Shown piece after piece: positions 52,861 through 60,358 of a DNA stretch of 64,000 nucleotides; the first letter of the stretch is position 1, and every line of letters begins with the position of its first letter. Below the pieces are notes generated by a model. The model was not told the origin of the DNA. It did no database searches and saw only the letters and a program-made list of their open reading frames with translations. The translations under genes and the position numbers were made by a program. This DNA is from Flavobacterium sp. WC2421 (GTDB lineage: Bacteria > Bacteroidota > Bacteroidia > Flavobacteriales > Flavobacteriaceae): assembly GCF_040822115.1 (NCBI RefSeq), contig NZ_CP162004.1, positions 930,001-994,000 of the forward strand, in the 5' to 3' direction.

Positions 52861-53856
52861 ATGTTCCCATTACAAAGAGGCCGAAGATTAAGAACCAATG
52901 AATCTATTAGAAGTTTGGTTCGCGAGACAACATTAAGTCCGTCCGATTTTATGTTTCCCATGTTTATAGCTGAGGGAGATAACTATGAAGTTGAAATATC
53001 TTCCATGCCAGGAATCTTTCGTCGTTCGATCGATTTAACGGTAAAAGAAGTGCAAGAAATATATGCTTTAGGAATTCGCGCGGTTAACATTTATGTTAAG
53101 GTAAGCGAGAACTTAAAAGACAATACAGGAAAAGAAGCTTGGAACCCGAACGGATTGATGCAAGAAGCCATTCGTGCTATCAAAATGGCTTGTCCAGAGA
53201 TGATTGTAATGCCTGATGTAGCCTTAGATCCTTATTCTATTTATGGACACGACGGAATTATTACAAACGGCGATGTAGAAAACGACTCAACCAATGAAGC
53301 CTTGGTAAAAATGGCCGTTTCTCATGCTGAGGCTGGAGCCGATTTTGTGGCGCCATCAGACATGATGGATGGACGCGTTTTGCGTTTACGTCAAGGTCTA
53401 GATGCAGCTGGTTTTCATAATGTGGGAATCATGAGCTATTCGGCTAAGTATGCTTCGGCGTTTTACGGACCGTTTCGTGATGCTTTAGACAGCGCACCAC
53501 GCGAGTCTGATGTGGTAGTTCCAAAAGATAAGAAAACGTACCAAATGGATTATGCTAATCGCATCGAAGCAATCAAAGAAGCGCTTTGGGATGTCGAAGA
53601 AGGGGCTGATATGGTTATGGTAAAGCCAGGAATTGCTTATTTAGATATTGTTCGTGAAGTAAAAAATGCAGTAAATGTTCCCGTAACAGTGTACCATGTT
53701 TCTGGTGAATATGCCATGATTAAAGCCGCTTCCGAAAGAGGTTGGTTGGATCATGACCAAATCATGATGGAGCAATTAATGTGCATCAAAAGAGCAGGAG
53801 CAAGCTTAATATCAACCTATTTTGCCAAAGAAGCTGCGATACTTTTAAACAAGTAA
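52861..53856 (+). CDS. hemB: Porphobilinogen synthase (delta-aminolevulinate dehydratase)
   Basis: HemB condenses two aminolevulinate molecules to porphobilinogen. The 331-aa protein has the catalytic Lys in SYSAKYASAFYGPFR and the Schiff-base Lys in MVMVKPGIAYLD. In place of the zinc-binding three-Cys loop of the Zn-type enzymes it has VALDPYSIYGHDG, so it belongs to the metal-switched type that relies on magnesium or is metal-free at this site. It is the last classical haem gene of the plus-strand run. Confidence 0.96.
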   Translation: MFPLQRGRRLRTNESIRSLVRETTLSPSDFMFPMFIAEGDNYEVEISSMPGIFRRSIDLTVKEVQEIYALGIRAVNIYVKVSENLKDNTGKEAWNPNGLMQEAIRAIKMACPEMIVMPDVALDPYSIYGHDGIITNGDVENDSTNEALVKMAVSHAEAGADFVAPSDMMDGRVLRLRQGLDAAGFHNVGIMSYSAKYASAFYGPFRDALDSAPRESDVVVPKDKKTYQMDYANRIEAIKEALWDVEEGADMVMVKPGIAYLDIVREVKNAVNVPVTVYHVSGEYAMIKAASERGWLDHDQIMMEQLMCIKRAGASLISTYFAKEAAILLNK

Positions 53857-53953
53857 AATAACACTTTTATTGATTTCACTTATTTTTTAATCCTGATTTT
53901 TTGTTTCTATTTTAAAAAAATAAATTATTTTTGAGAAAACTAAAAAAACTGAA

Positions 53954-54361
53954 ATGAAAAAAGTAGCAATAATTGCAATCGCATTTTTAGCATTTGCTTG
54001 TAAAAAGCAAGAAGCAGAACCAACTGAGAAAAAGGTTGAATCAAAAGAAGCTGTATCTGAAGGAATGCCAGCTCAAGATCAAACACCAGAAGAATTAGGT
54101 GAAGTATTATTTAAAGGCAGAGGAACTTGTGCCTCATGTCATAAACTGGATACGAAATTAATTGGACCAAGTTTTCAAGAAATTGCCAAAATGTACAAAG
54201 AGAAAAATGGTAATATCGTTGATTTTCTTAAAGGAAAAAGTGAAGCAATCGTGGATCCTGCTCAATTTGCAGTAATGCAACCTAATCTTGTTCTAACCAA
54301 AACAATGACAGATGATGAATTAAAAGGACTAGAAGCATATATCTATTCTACTTTAAAATAA
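53954..54361 (+). CDS. c-type cytochrome lipoprotein
   Basis: The 135-aa protein has a lipoprotein signal (AFLAFAC, lipid Cys16), an acidic linker, then a class I cytochrome c fold with CASCH (Cys59, Cys62, His63) and a likely axial Met in AVMQPN. The size and anchoring suit a periplasmic electron carrier. It sits at the end of the haem cluster, and uses its product covalently. A terminator follows. Confidence 0.9.
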   Translation: MKKVAIIAIAFLAFACKKQEAEPTEKKVESKEAVSEGMPAQDQTPEELGEVLFKGRGTCASCHKLDTKLIGPSFQEIAKMYKEKNGNIVDFLKGKSEAIVDPAQFAVMQPNLVLTKTMTDDELKGLEAYIYSTLK

Positions 54362-54364
54362 GAA

Positions 54365-54436
54365 GCTAATCCCGCTATACGCTATATCTCAAGTGGCGAA
54401 CACCGCCACATGAGGATGCCGCTACTATCGGGGCTA
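54365..54436. repeat. REP-like imperfect palindrome
   Basis: The stretch from GCTAATCCCGCTATACGC (54365) to CTATCGGGGCTA (54425-54436) is imperfectly self-complementary, with a central hairpin GTGGCG/CGCCAC around AACAC. It is GC-richer than its surroundings and matches what I recall of a repeat seen in many Flavobacterium intergenic regions. It lies directly before the strong terminator. Confidence 0.5.
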
Positions 54437-54440
54437 AAAA

Positions 54441-54480
54441 GAAAACCATCTCAAAGACCGAGATGGTTTTCTTTTTTTTT
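54441..54480 (+). terminator. Strong intrinsic terminator after cytochrome c
   Basis: GAAAACCATCTC (54441-54452) pairs perfectly with GAGATGGTTTTC (54460-54471), followed by nine or more T. It closes the haem plus-strand operon and meets the convergent methyltransferase gene. Confidence 0.93.
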
Positions 54481-54487
54481 AGAGCCA

Positions 54488-55195
54488 TTATTTTATGCCT
54501 CCAAATGTGCCAAAACAGGCATTTTTATGTAAAATTTCGGTGCTTGAAAAACCTACTTTTTTCATTAAATCCAACTGGTATGTCATAGATCTAGGCGTAT
54601 CTTCTTTTTCAATATAATCAAAAACTTTTTGTTGGTATTCTTCGCCGCCATTTTGGGTTAAATATTTGGCATACATTTTCCAGGTTAAATTATTTACAGC
54701 TTCGTTATCTTGAATCAACAAATCAGAAATTAAAAAACAACCACCAGTCGTTAAACTATCGTATAGTTTTTGGAACAGCATTTCCCAATCGGAATCCTCA
54801 CGTAAATGATGTAAAACTGCTCCAGCCAATATGATGTCAAAATGATTTTTAGGTAAATCAATATCACGAATATCACCTTGAATAGTTTCAACTTTATTAG
54901 TGGTTAATCCTGAAACACGCTCGAATGCTTTGTCTAACATATTCCGACTCAAATCAACCAAAGTACAATGCAAGTTAGGTGTTTTAGATAGCATTTTCAA
55001 CGTATAATTTCCTGCTCCACAACCTAAATCCAAGATAGTTTTGGCTTCTGGTTTTACTGCCCTTGCTGTACAAGTAATTAATTCCAATGTAATTTTGGCA
55101 TCCATGGTTGCCACTTGACCTGTTTCTAAATTTGAGAAGCGTTCGACTTCATTATCAAAGCGTTCTCTGATTTCTATTACTGTTGATTTTTTCAT
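54488..55195 (-). CDS. Class I SAM-dependent methyltransferase
   Basis: The 235-aa protein has motif I ILDLGCGAGNYTLKML near residues 54-69, VDLSRNMLDKAFER, and DIILAGAVLHHL (post-motif II). It may be in a family near CmoA-like enzymes but the substrate is not clear. It is divergent from a LysR gene across 83 bases, with an own complete promoter, and is thus a candidate target of that regulator. Confidence 0.82.
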   Translation of the reverse strand: MKKSTVIEIRERFDNEVERFSNLETGQVATMDAKITLELITCTARAVKPEAKTILDLGCGAGNYTLKMLSKTPNLHCTLVDLSRNMLDKAFERVSGLTTNKVETIQGDIRDIDLPKNHFDIILAGAVLHHLREDSDWEMLFQKLYDSLTTGGCFLISDLLIQDNEAVNNLTWKMYAKYLTQNGGEEYQQKVFDYIEKEDTPRSMTYQLDLMKKVGFSSTEILHKNACFGTFGGIK

Positions 55196-55208
55196 AGCGT
55201 TTTTTTTA

Positions 55209-55237
55209 CAAAACTATAATTTTCATATATGACTCAA
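55209..55237 (-). promoter_or_regulatory. Promoter of the methyltransferase gene
   Basis: On the minus strand TTG (55237-55235) and TAGTTTTG (55216-55209) are spaced by 18 bases, matching the Bacteroidota consensus, 13 bases before the ATG. Confidence 0.6.
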
Positions 55238-55260
55238 AAATGCTTATTTTGTCATTTAAT

Positions 55261-55277
55261 AATACTTAAAAAGTATT
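55261..55277. promoter_or_regulatory. Inverted repeat next to the LysR start
   Basis: AATACTT (55261-55267) and AAGTATT (55271-55277) form a perfect 7-bp inverted repeat with a 3-base spacer, ending 1 base before the LysR ATG. LysR proteins often bind T-N11-A type dyads between divergent genes, so this is a candidate operator. Confidence 0.45.
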
Positions 55278-55278
55278 C

Positions 55279-56178
55279 ATGGAATTACGTCACTTAAAAT
55301 ATTTCTTAAAACTAGCCGAAGAATTGAGCTTTGTTCGTGCTGCGGATAAACTTTTTATTTCTCAGCCTCCATTGAGTCGCCAGATTAAAGAATTAGAAAC
55401 CGAAGTAGGAGCAACTCTTTTTGAACGCAACAATAAACGCGTTGTTCTTACTGATGCTGGAAAGTATTACCAAAAAGAAATACAGGAATTGGTCCAAAAC
55501 TTAGATCGAATCAATGCAAATACCAAAAAAATCAGTGAGAATCAAAGTGGTGAATTCCGAATTGCGTATGTCAGTTCTACTTTTTCTGGTGACATATCTG
55601 CGTTAATTCAGTATTTGTCTAAGCAATATCCATATGTCAATTTCCGATTGTACGAAGTGCCTACAGTCAAACAGATTGCTGCTCTAGAGGAAGGGAAAAT
55701 CGACTTTGGGATTATTCGTGCACCCTTGCATTCGTACAAAATAGAATCGCAGTTGTGGTTCAAGGACAGTTTCTCCTTAGTTTTTAACCGAAATAAATAC
55801 AATATTACTCTTGAGGAAGAATTAGAGTATTTGAAGGATGAAACCTTCGTGTTTTTTAACAGAGAATATGCGCCTAACTTTCACGGCATTTTATTAGAAA
55901 TATGTGCAAAGTATGGTTTTGAACCCAAGGTAGTTCACGAGTCTAATAATATCTCCTCTATAATCCAGTTAGTTAAAAATGGTTTGGGTATATCAATTGT
56001 GCCAACTTCTATTTTAAAAAGCTATGATTATCCAGAGCTAAGGTATGTTGAACTCAATAAAGTTAAACTGTATACTGATATTTTATTAGCAACTGCTAAG
56101 GGAAATCAATCTGAAATTGTACAATCAGCTAAGGGTTTTTTAATGCAAAAATGCATGAAGAATCAGGATAATGTTTGA
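55279..56178 (+). CDS. LysR-family transcriptional regulator
   Basis: The first 60 residues carry the winged helix (MELRHLKYFLKLAEELSFVRAADKLFISQPPLSRQIKELE), followed by the type 2 periplasmic-binding effector domain (about 90-295). Length of 299 aa is normal. It is divergent from the methyltransferase gene and 18 bases ahead of ogt. It probably regulates one or both and itself through the nearby dyad. The inducer is unknown. Confidence 0.94.
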   Translation: MELRHLKYFLKLAEELSFVRAADKLFISQPPLSRQIKELETEVGATLFERNNKRVVLTDAGKYYQKEIQELVQNLDRINANTKKISENQSGEFRIAYVSSTFSGDISALIQYLSKQYPYVNFRLYEVPTVKQIAALEEGKIDFGIIRAPLHSYKIESQLWFKDSFSLVFNRNKYNITLEEELEYLKDETFVFFNREYAPNFHGILLEICAKYGFEPKVVHESNNISSIIQLVKNGLGISIVPTSILKSYDYPELRYVELNKVKLYTDILLATAKGNQSEIVQSAKGFLMQKCMKNQDNV

Positions 56179-56196
56179 TTAATACTTAAAAAAAAA

Positions 56197-56667
56197 ATGG
56201 AAACAGCTTACATTAAAACACCACTGGGTATCGCAACAATTATTGGAGATGAAAACGGAGTTTCAGTAATTTCAGTTGCTGACGAAGGTGCTGTTTCTAC
56301 TGTAATTCCTGTAGTTTTACAAGAAGTTGTCTCGCAACTCAATGCCTATTTTGACGGAGAAAGAACCAGTTTTGATTTTAAACTCAACCCAAAAGGAACT
56401 GATTTCCAAAAGAAAGTATGGAACGCATTATTAGAAATCCCTTATGGGAAAACCAGAACCTATCTGGAACAGTCCAAGCTTTTGGGTGATGTCAAAGCCA
56501 TTCGCGCAGTAGCCTCCGCCAATGGAAAAAATCCGCTTTGGGTTGTTGTTCCCTGTCATAGAGTCATCGGTTCTGATGGTTCTCTTACTGGTTATGCTGG
56601 TGGTTTGTGGCGTAAAAAATGGTTATTGGAACACGAAAACCCTTCTGCTCAGCAAAGTTTGTTTTGA
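56197..56667 (+). CDS. ogt: Methylated-DNA--protein-cysteine methyltransferase
   Basis: This suicide protein removes alkyl groups from O6-alkylguanine by transfer to its active-site Cys. The VVPCHRVIGSDGSLTGYAGGLWRKKWLLEHE block has the active Cys120, and the DFQKKVWNALLEIPYGKTRTY helix-turn-helix is upstream. At 156 aa it has the short Ogt-type size. It starts 18 bases after the LysR gene, so the two may be co-transcribed. Confidence 0.92.
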   Translation: METAYIKTPLGIATIIGDENGVSVISVADEGAVSTVIPVVLQEVVSQLNAYFDGERTSFDFKLNPKGTDFQKKVWNALLEIPYGKTRTYLEQSKLLGDVKAIRAVASANGKNPLWVVVPCHRVIGSDGSLTGYAGGLWRKKWLLEHENPSAQQSLF

Positions 56668-56740
56668 TAATTTGAGTCAATAAACACAAGTTGTATTTTA
56701 TTTAATTAAATTCGTGAATTCGCGGCTAAACTTAAGATAA

Positions 56741-57454
56741 ATGATAGAAAAAATCAACCTCAATAACATTTTGTTTCTGGATATTGAAACAGTCCCAGAA
56801 GCCGAAGATTATAACGCCTTAGATACCGAGTTGAAAGACCTTTGGGAGCATAAAACCCAATACCAACGCAAAGAGGAATATACTCCTGAGGAATTTTACG
56901 ATCGAGCAGGTATTTGGGCCGAGTTTGGTAAAATTGTTTGTATTTCAGTTGGGTTTTTTGCGAATAAAGGAGATATTCGAAACTTTAGAGTGACTTCTTT
57001 TTTTGGAGAAGAAAAGAAAATTCTAAACGATTTCAATAATTTATTAAACAATCATTTCAATCAAGCACAGCATGTTTTATGTGGTCATAATGCCAAGGAG
57101 TTTGACATTCCGTTTCTAGCCCGTCGCATGATTATTAATCAAATTGCCATTCCTAATAAGCTAAATCTTTTTGGAAAAAAGCCATGGGAAATCCCGCATT
57201 TAGATACCTTAGAATTATGGAAATTTGGCGATTATAAGCATTTCACTTCTTTAAAATTATTGTGTAAAGTGCTGGGGATTCCTTCGCCCAAAGGCGATAT
57301 TGACGGTAGTCAAGTGGGACATGTTTTTTATGTTGATAAAGATATTGATCGCATTGTGACCTATTGTGAAAAAGACACCATTGCCGTTGCTCAAATTTTC
57401 TTGCGCTTACGCCGAGAAGATTTATTGATTGAAGAGGAAATTATACATGTTTAA
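56741..57454 (+). CDS. Predicted 3'-5' exonuclease (PolB-like)
   Basis: The 237-aa protein has the DEDD exonuclease motifs: FLDIETVPE (Asp14, Glu16), the HNAKEFDIPFLARRM block and the final TYCEKDTIAVAQIFLRL with Tyr and Asp, which fit the DEDDy class. The PolB exonuclease-like family often stands alone without a polymerase domain. Role probably DNA repair. It follows ogt by 73 bases. Confidence 0.85.
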   Translation: MIEKINLNNILFLDIETVPEAEDYNALDTELKDLWEHKTQYQRKEEYTPEEFYDRAGIWAEFGKIVCISVGFFANKGDIRNFRVTSFFGEEKKILNDFNNLLNNHFNQAQHVLCGHNAKEFDIPFLARRMIINQIAIPNKLNLFGKKPWEIPHLDTLELWKFGDYKHFTSLKLLCKVLGIPSPKGDIDGSQVGHVFYVDKDIDRIVTYCEKDTIAVAQIFLRLRREDLLIEEEIIHV

Positions 57455-57639
57455 AATAGCACAACAATCCAGAGTCATTTAAACCATTTAGAATTTAAGA
57501 ATCATTTAGTTTTTAAGCTTAATTTTCTAAATATCTTAATGTTTAAATTATTTATTAGAATTTTAGTTCTTAGTGCTCTTCGCGAAAACCCTTTGTGTAC
57601 TTTGCGGTTAAATATTTACATTTACAAAAATTATAGATT

Positions 57640-59079
57640 ATGGTATTGAGTAGATTTTGGTTGGTGATCTTTATTTCATCGATTGTTTTTATTGTGGTGA
57701 GTTTATTTTCTGGGAACAGTTACACTATTGATTTTGTGCTAAACGGTAAGAAAGACGATCCTATTTTAATATCTGAAAAATACATTGATCAATTGCCGGC
57801 TTTTATAAAAGACAGTATCGCCAGCGCTCCTAATAAAACGATGGTGATTAACAATATTGCTTCTAACCCTGATACTACATACGTTTATTCGGCTAAAACC
57901 GTAAAAATTTATAGTGGCGTTCAAAAATCAGATGGTTTATTACCCACTTGTAAAAGCACATTAATCGATTTGGTTCTTCCATTGATGGCTTATTTGGCTT
58001 TTTTCTGTGGCTTGATGGAGCTTCTAATTATTTCTGGAGCTTCGGGAAAACTAGCCATTGTTTTGAGTCCTGTTTTTGTAAAAGTGTTTCCAAGTATCCC
58101 AAAGAATCACCCTTCGATTTCCTATATGACTTTAAATTTTGCCGCAAATTTCTTAGGATTGGATTCGGCGGCTACTCCATTTGGTTTGAAGGCGATGGAA
58201 AGTTTACAGGAACTCAACCCTGAAAAAGACAATGCCAGTGATGCCCAAATTATGTTTATGTGTTTACACGCTTCGGGATTAACCTTAATTGCGACTTCAA
58301 TTATAGGGTATAGAGCAGCTGCTAATGCAAGCAATCCTGCCGATGTGATGTTGCCTTGTATTATCACTTCTTTTATTGGTACAATTGCCGCTTTTTTAAT
58401 TGTGGGAATCAAACAAAAAATCAATTTCAAAAGCGCTTCTTTAGTTGTGGCTTTGATTACCTTGATTGCTGCTATTATTGGTTTATTGATGTACATCAAC
58501 CACTTAGATTTAATAGGTAAAAATTATTTTACGGCTAATCTTTCAAGTATGATTTTGATTGCTATTATTGCGTTTACTCTGATTTTTTCGTTTATCAAGG
58601 AGAAGAAATTTTCTGATGCCAATACTACTGTTTTTGATGCATTTGTAGTAGGAGCCAATAATGGAGTCAAAACAGGAGTAATTATTTTTCCTTATGTTTT
58701 AGGAATGTTAGTTGCTATTTCACTATTTAGAAACAGTGGTTTATTTGAAATAATAAGTAATTGGATTGCTTTTATTTTCTCTAATATGGGTGTTAATAAG
58801 CAAATTACGGATGCGTTGCCAGTGGCGATGTTAAGACCCTTTAGTTCTGCAGGGTCAAGAGGGTTTTTAATTGATTCTATGAATACTTTTGGTGCCGATT
58901 CTTTGACTGGAAGATTGAGTAGTATTTTTCAGTGTAGTGCCGAGAGTACTTTCTACGTGATTGCTGTTTACTTTGGATCTGTAAATATAAAGAACACCCG
59001 TTATGCCTTGCAAACCATGTTGCTAGTTGATTTTATATGTGTAATTACAGCTATTTTTGTGGCAACTTGGTTTTTTTAG
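57640..59079 (+). CDS. Nucleoside-recognition (Gate) domain membrane protein
   Basis: The 479-aa protein has about ten membrane helices in two Gate-type halves, resembling the fused spore-maturation protein SpmA/SpmB type. Sequences such as LDSAATPFGLKAMESLQELNP and RPFSSAGSRGFLIDSM are typical. Members may transport nucleosides or related small molecules; no function is demonstrated. An N-terminal extracytoplasmic loop of about 60 residues precedes the first repeat. Confidence 0.85.
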   Translation: MVLSRFWLVIFISSIVFIVVSLFSGNSYTIDFVLNGKKDDPILISEKYIDQLPAFIKDSIASAPNKTMVINNIASNPDTTYVYSAKTVKIYSGVQKSDGLLPTCKSTLIDLVLPLMAYLAFFCGLMELLIISGASGKLAIVLSPVFVKVFPSIPKNHPSISYMTLNFAANFLGLDSAATPFGLKAMESLQELNPEKDNASDAQIMFMCLHASGLTLIATSIIGYRAAANASNPADVMLPCIITSFIGTIAAFLIVGIKQKINFKSASLVVALITLIAAIIGLLMYINHLDLIGKNYFTANLSSMILIAIIAFTLIFSFIKEKKFSDANTTVFDAFVVGANNGVKTGVIIFPYVLGMLVAISLFRNSGLFEIISNWIAFIFSNMGVNKQITDALPVAMLRPFSSAGSRGFLIDSMNTFGADSLTGRLSSIFQCSAESTFYVIAVYFGSVNIKNTRYALQTMLLVDFICVITAIFVATWFF

Positions 59080-59091
59080 AACTAAATAAAA

Positions 59092-59262
59092 ATGAATCGG
59101 TTAGTAAGGAAACTACTTTTTTTGTGGGTTGGGAACCTGTGTATGTGGTTTTACTATAGTGGAAAAAAATCAATGGAAAACGTCGCTAAGGAGGATAATG
59201 AAACTTTAGGACTAATTGTAACAATGACTATAGGATTGTTAATTTATTTTTCTTTCTTTTGA
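59092..59262 (+). CDS. Small membrane ORF (56 aa)
   Basis: An ATG at 59092 opens a frame of 56 codons ending in TGA at 59262, encoding two hydrophobic stretches (LLFLWVGNLCMWFYY and LIVTMTIGLLIYFSFF) around a polar middle. It lies 12 bases after the preceding stop, consistent with an operon with the Gate-domain gene. No homology is recognised. Coding status is likely but unproved. Confidence 0.45.
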   Translation: MNRLVRKLLFLWVGNLCMWFYYSGKKSMENVAKEDNETLGLIVTMTIGLLIYFSFF

Positions 59263-59307
59263 AATATACAATTGAGACTGTTTTATAAACTATTAAAAAC
59301 TTAAAAA

Positions 59308-59379
59308 ATGTCAAAATACACTAAATACATAGCAATAGCTTTGGTAATTCTTTTTTTACTTACCAGTTTGATAAGTTAA
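59308..59379 (+). CDS. Tiny single-helix ORF (23 aa)
   Basis: The frame from the ATG at 59308 encodes 23 residues, MSKYTKYIAIALVILFLLTS and then LIS, a perfect single membrane helix with a positively charged start. It is followed by the terminator at 59402. It has the look of a small membrane protein, but such short frames occur by chance in AT-rich DNA. Confidence 0.35.
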   Translation: MSKYTKYIAIALVILFLLTSLIS

Positions 59380-59401
59380 AAAAATTATCTGTTTTAAATA
59401 A

Positions 59402-59430
59402 AAAAAGTCCCGATACTATCGGGACTTTTT
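59402..59430. terminator. Bidirectional terminator between small ORFs and tatA
   Basis: AAAAAGTCCCGAT (59402-59414) pairs perfectly with ATCGGGACTTTTT (59418-59430) around ACT. It directly adjoins the tatA stop. The core is the same as in the terminator at 2212-2240. Confidence 0.9.
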
Positions 59431-59613
59431 TTATTTTTTTTCGTTTTCAGTATCTTCTTTTTTATCAGATGGCTGATCTTCTTTTGCGGCATTTTTAAAT
59501 TCTTTAATTCCGCTTCCTAAACCTTTCATTAGTTCAGGAATTTTTTTACCTCCAAAAAGTAATAAAACCACTGCTAATATAACTAGGATTTCTGTAACAC
59601 CAAATCTTCCCAT
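59431..59613 (-). CDS. tatA: Sec-independent translocase TatA/TatE
   Basis: TatA forms the pore-forming part of the twin-arginine translocase. The 60-aa protein has a membrane helix (about 5-22), the hinge [17 protein letters not shown] and an acidic/basic tail. The gene is monocistronic, with tatC not adjacent. A candidate -7 element TACCTTTG lies upstream on the minus strand (59665-59658). Confidence 0.92.
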   Translation of the reverse strand: MGRFGVTEILVILAVVLLLFGGKKIPELMKGLGSGIKEFKNAAKEDQPSDKKEDTENEKK

Positions 59614-59825
59614 GATTGAATAATTTATGCCGAAGCAATTTGTAATAAATCTAAGAGCAAAGGTAATTAGAATAAGTTAATATGAATTGATTTTATTTCA
59701 ATTATTTAATTATGATAAAGTTAAAAATTTATTAAAATAAATCAGAATAAGGATTTAGGCGTTAGTAACCGGCCAAAGTGCTTTCAATGACTTTAATTAT
59801 TATATTTGTATGATAAAGCATAAAT

Positions 59826-60317
59826 ATGTCAAGAAAAAGATTAAAAAGAAAAAAACTCCATAATAAATTATTCATAAAAAACCGATTGGTTATTTTGAAT
59901 GAAGATACTTTTGAAGAGATTTTTTCAATGAAACTAAATCTGATGAATGTCTTCGTTGTTGCTTCGGTTGGCGCTATTTTATTGATAGGAATTACTACGT
60001 TTATTATTGCTTTTACTCCGCTAAGAGAATTTATCCCTGGCTATTCTTCCTCAAAACTAAAAAAAGACGCGACTGAATTATCTTTAAAATCAGATTCATT
60101 AACTTTAGCCTTAAAGAAAAATGAGGCCTATATTCTCTCCATTCAAAAAGTGCTTAATGGTCAATTAGAATATGCGAAATTCAACAAAGATTCCATTCTT
60201 GTATATAGTGAAGATACAATCCCGAAAGGGAAGTTATCTGCTTCAAAAGAAGAATTAGAACTGAGAGAACAAGTGGCAAAAGAGGAAAAAAAACAGACTT
60301 CAAAAAAATCGAAATAA
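59826..60317 (+). CDS. Membrane protein resembling the N-terminus of an M23-type peptidase
   Basis: The 163-aa protein starts with a basic run (MSRKRLKRKKLHNKLFIKN), a short strand (RLVILNEDTFEEIF), a membrane helix (about 40-62) and TPLREFIPGYSSSKLKKDA, followed by a helical Ser/Leu/Lys region and a Lys-rich end. Similar openings precede M23 metallopeptidase domains in other Bacteroidota as I recall, but no such domain (HxxxD, HxH) is visible here. It lies 41 bases before the GH3-like gene. A candidate -7 element TATATTTG is at 59801. Confidence 0.65.
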   Translation: MSRKRLKRKKLHNKLFIKNRLVILNEDTFEEIFSMKLNLMNVFVVASVGAILLIGITTFIIAFTPLREFIPGYSSSKLKKDATELSLKSDSLTLALKKNEAYILSIQKVLNGQLEYAKFNKDSILVYSEDTIPKGKLSASKEELELREQVAKEEKKQTSKKSK

Positions 60318-60358
60318 AATAGACAATACGTTTATATTATAAAGAACCCAAATTAAAA

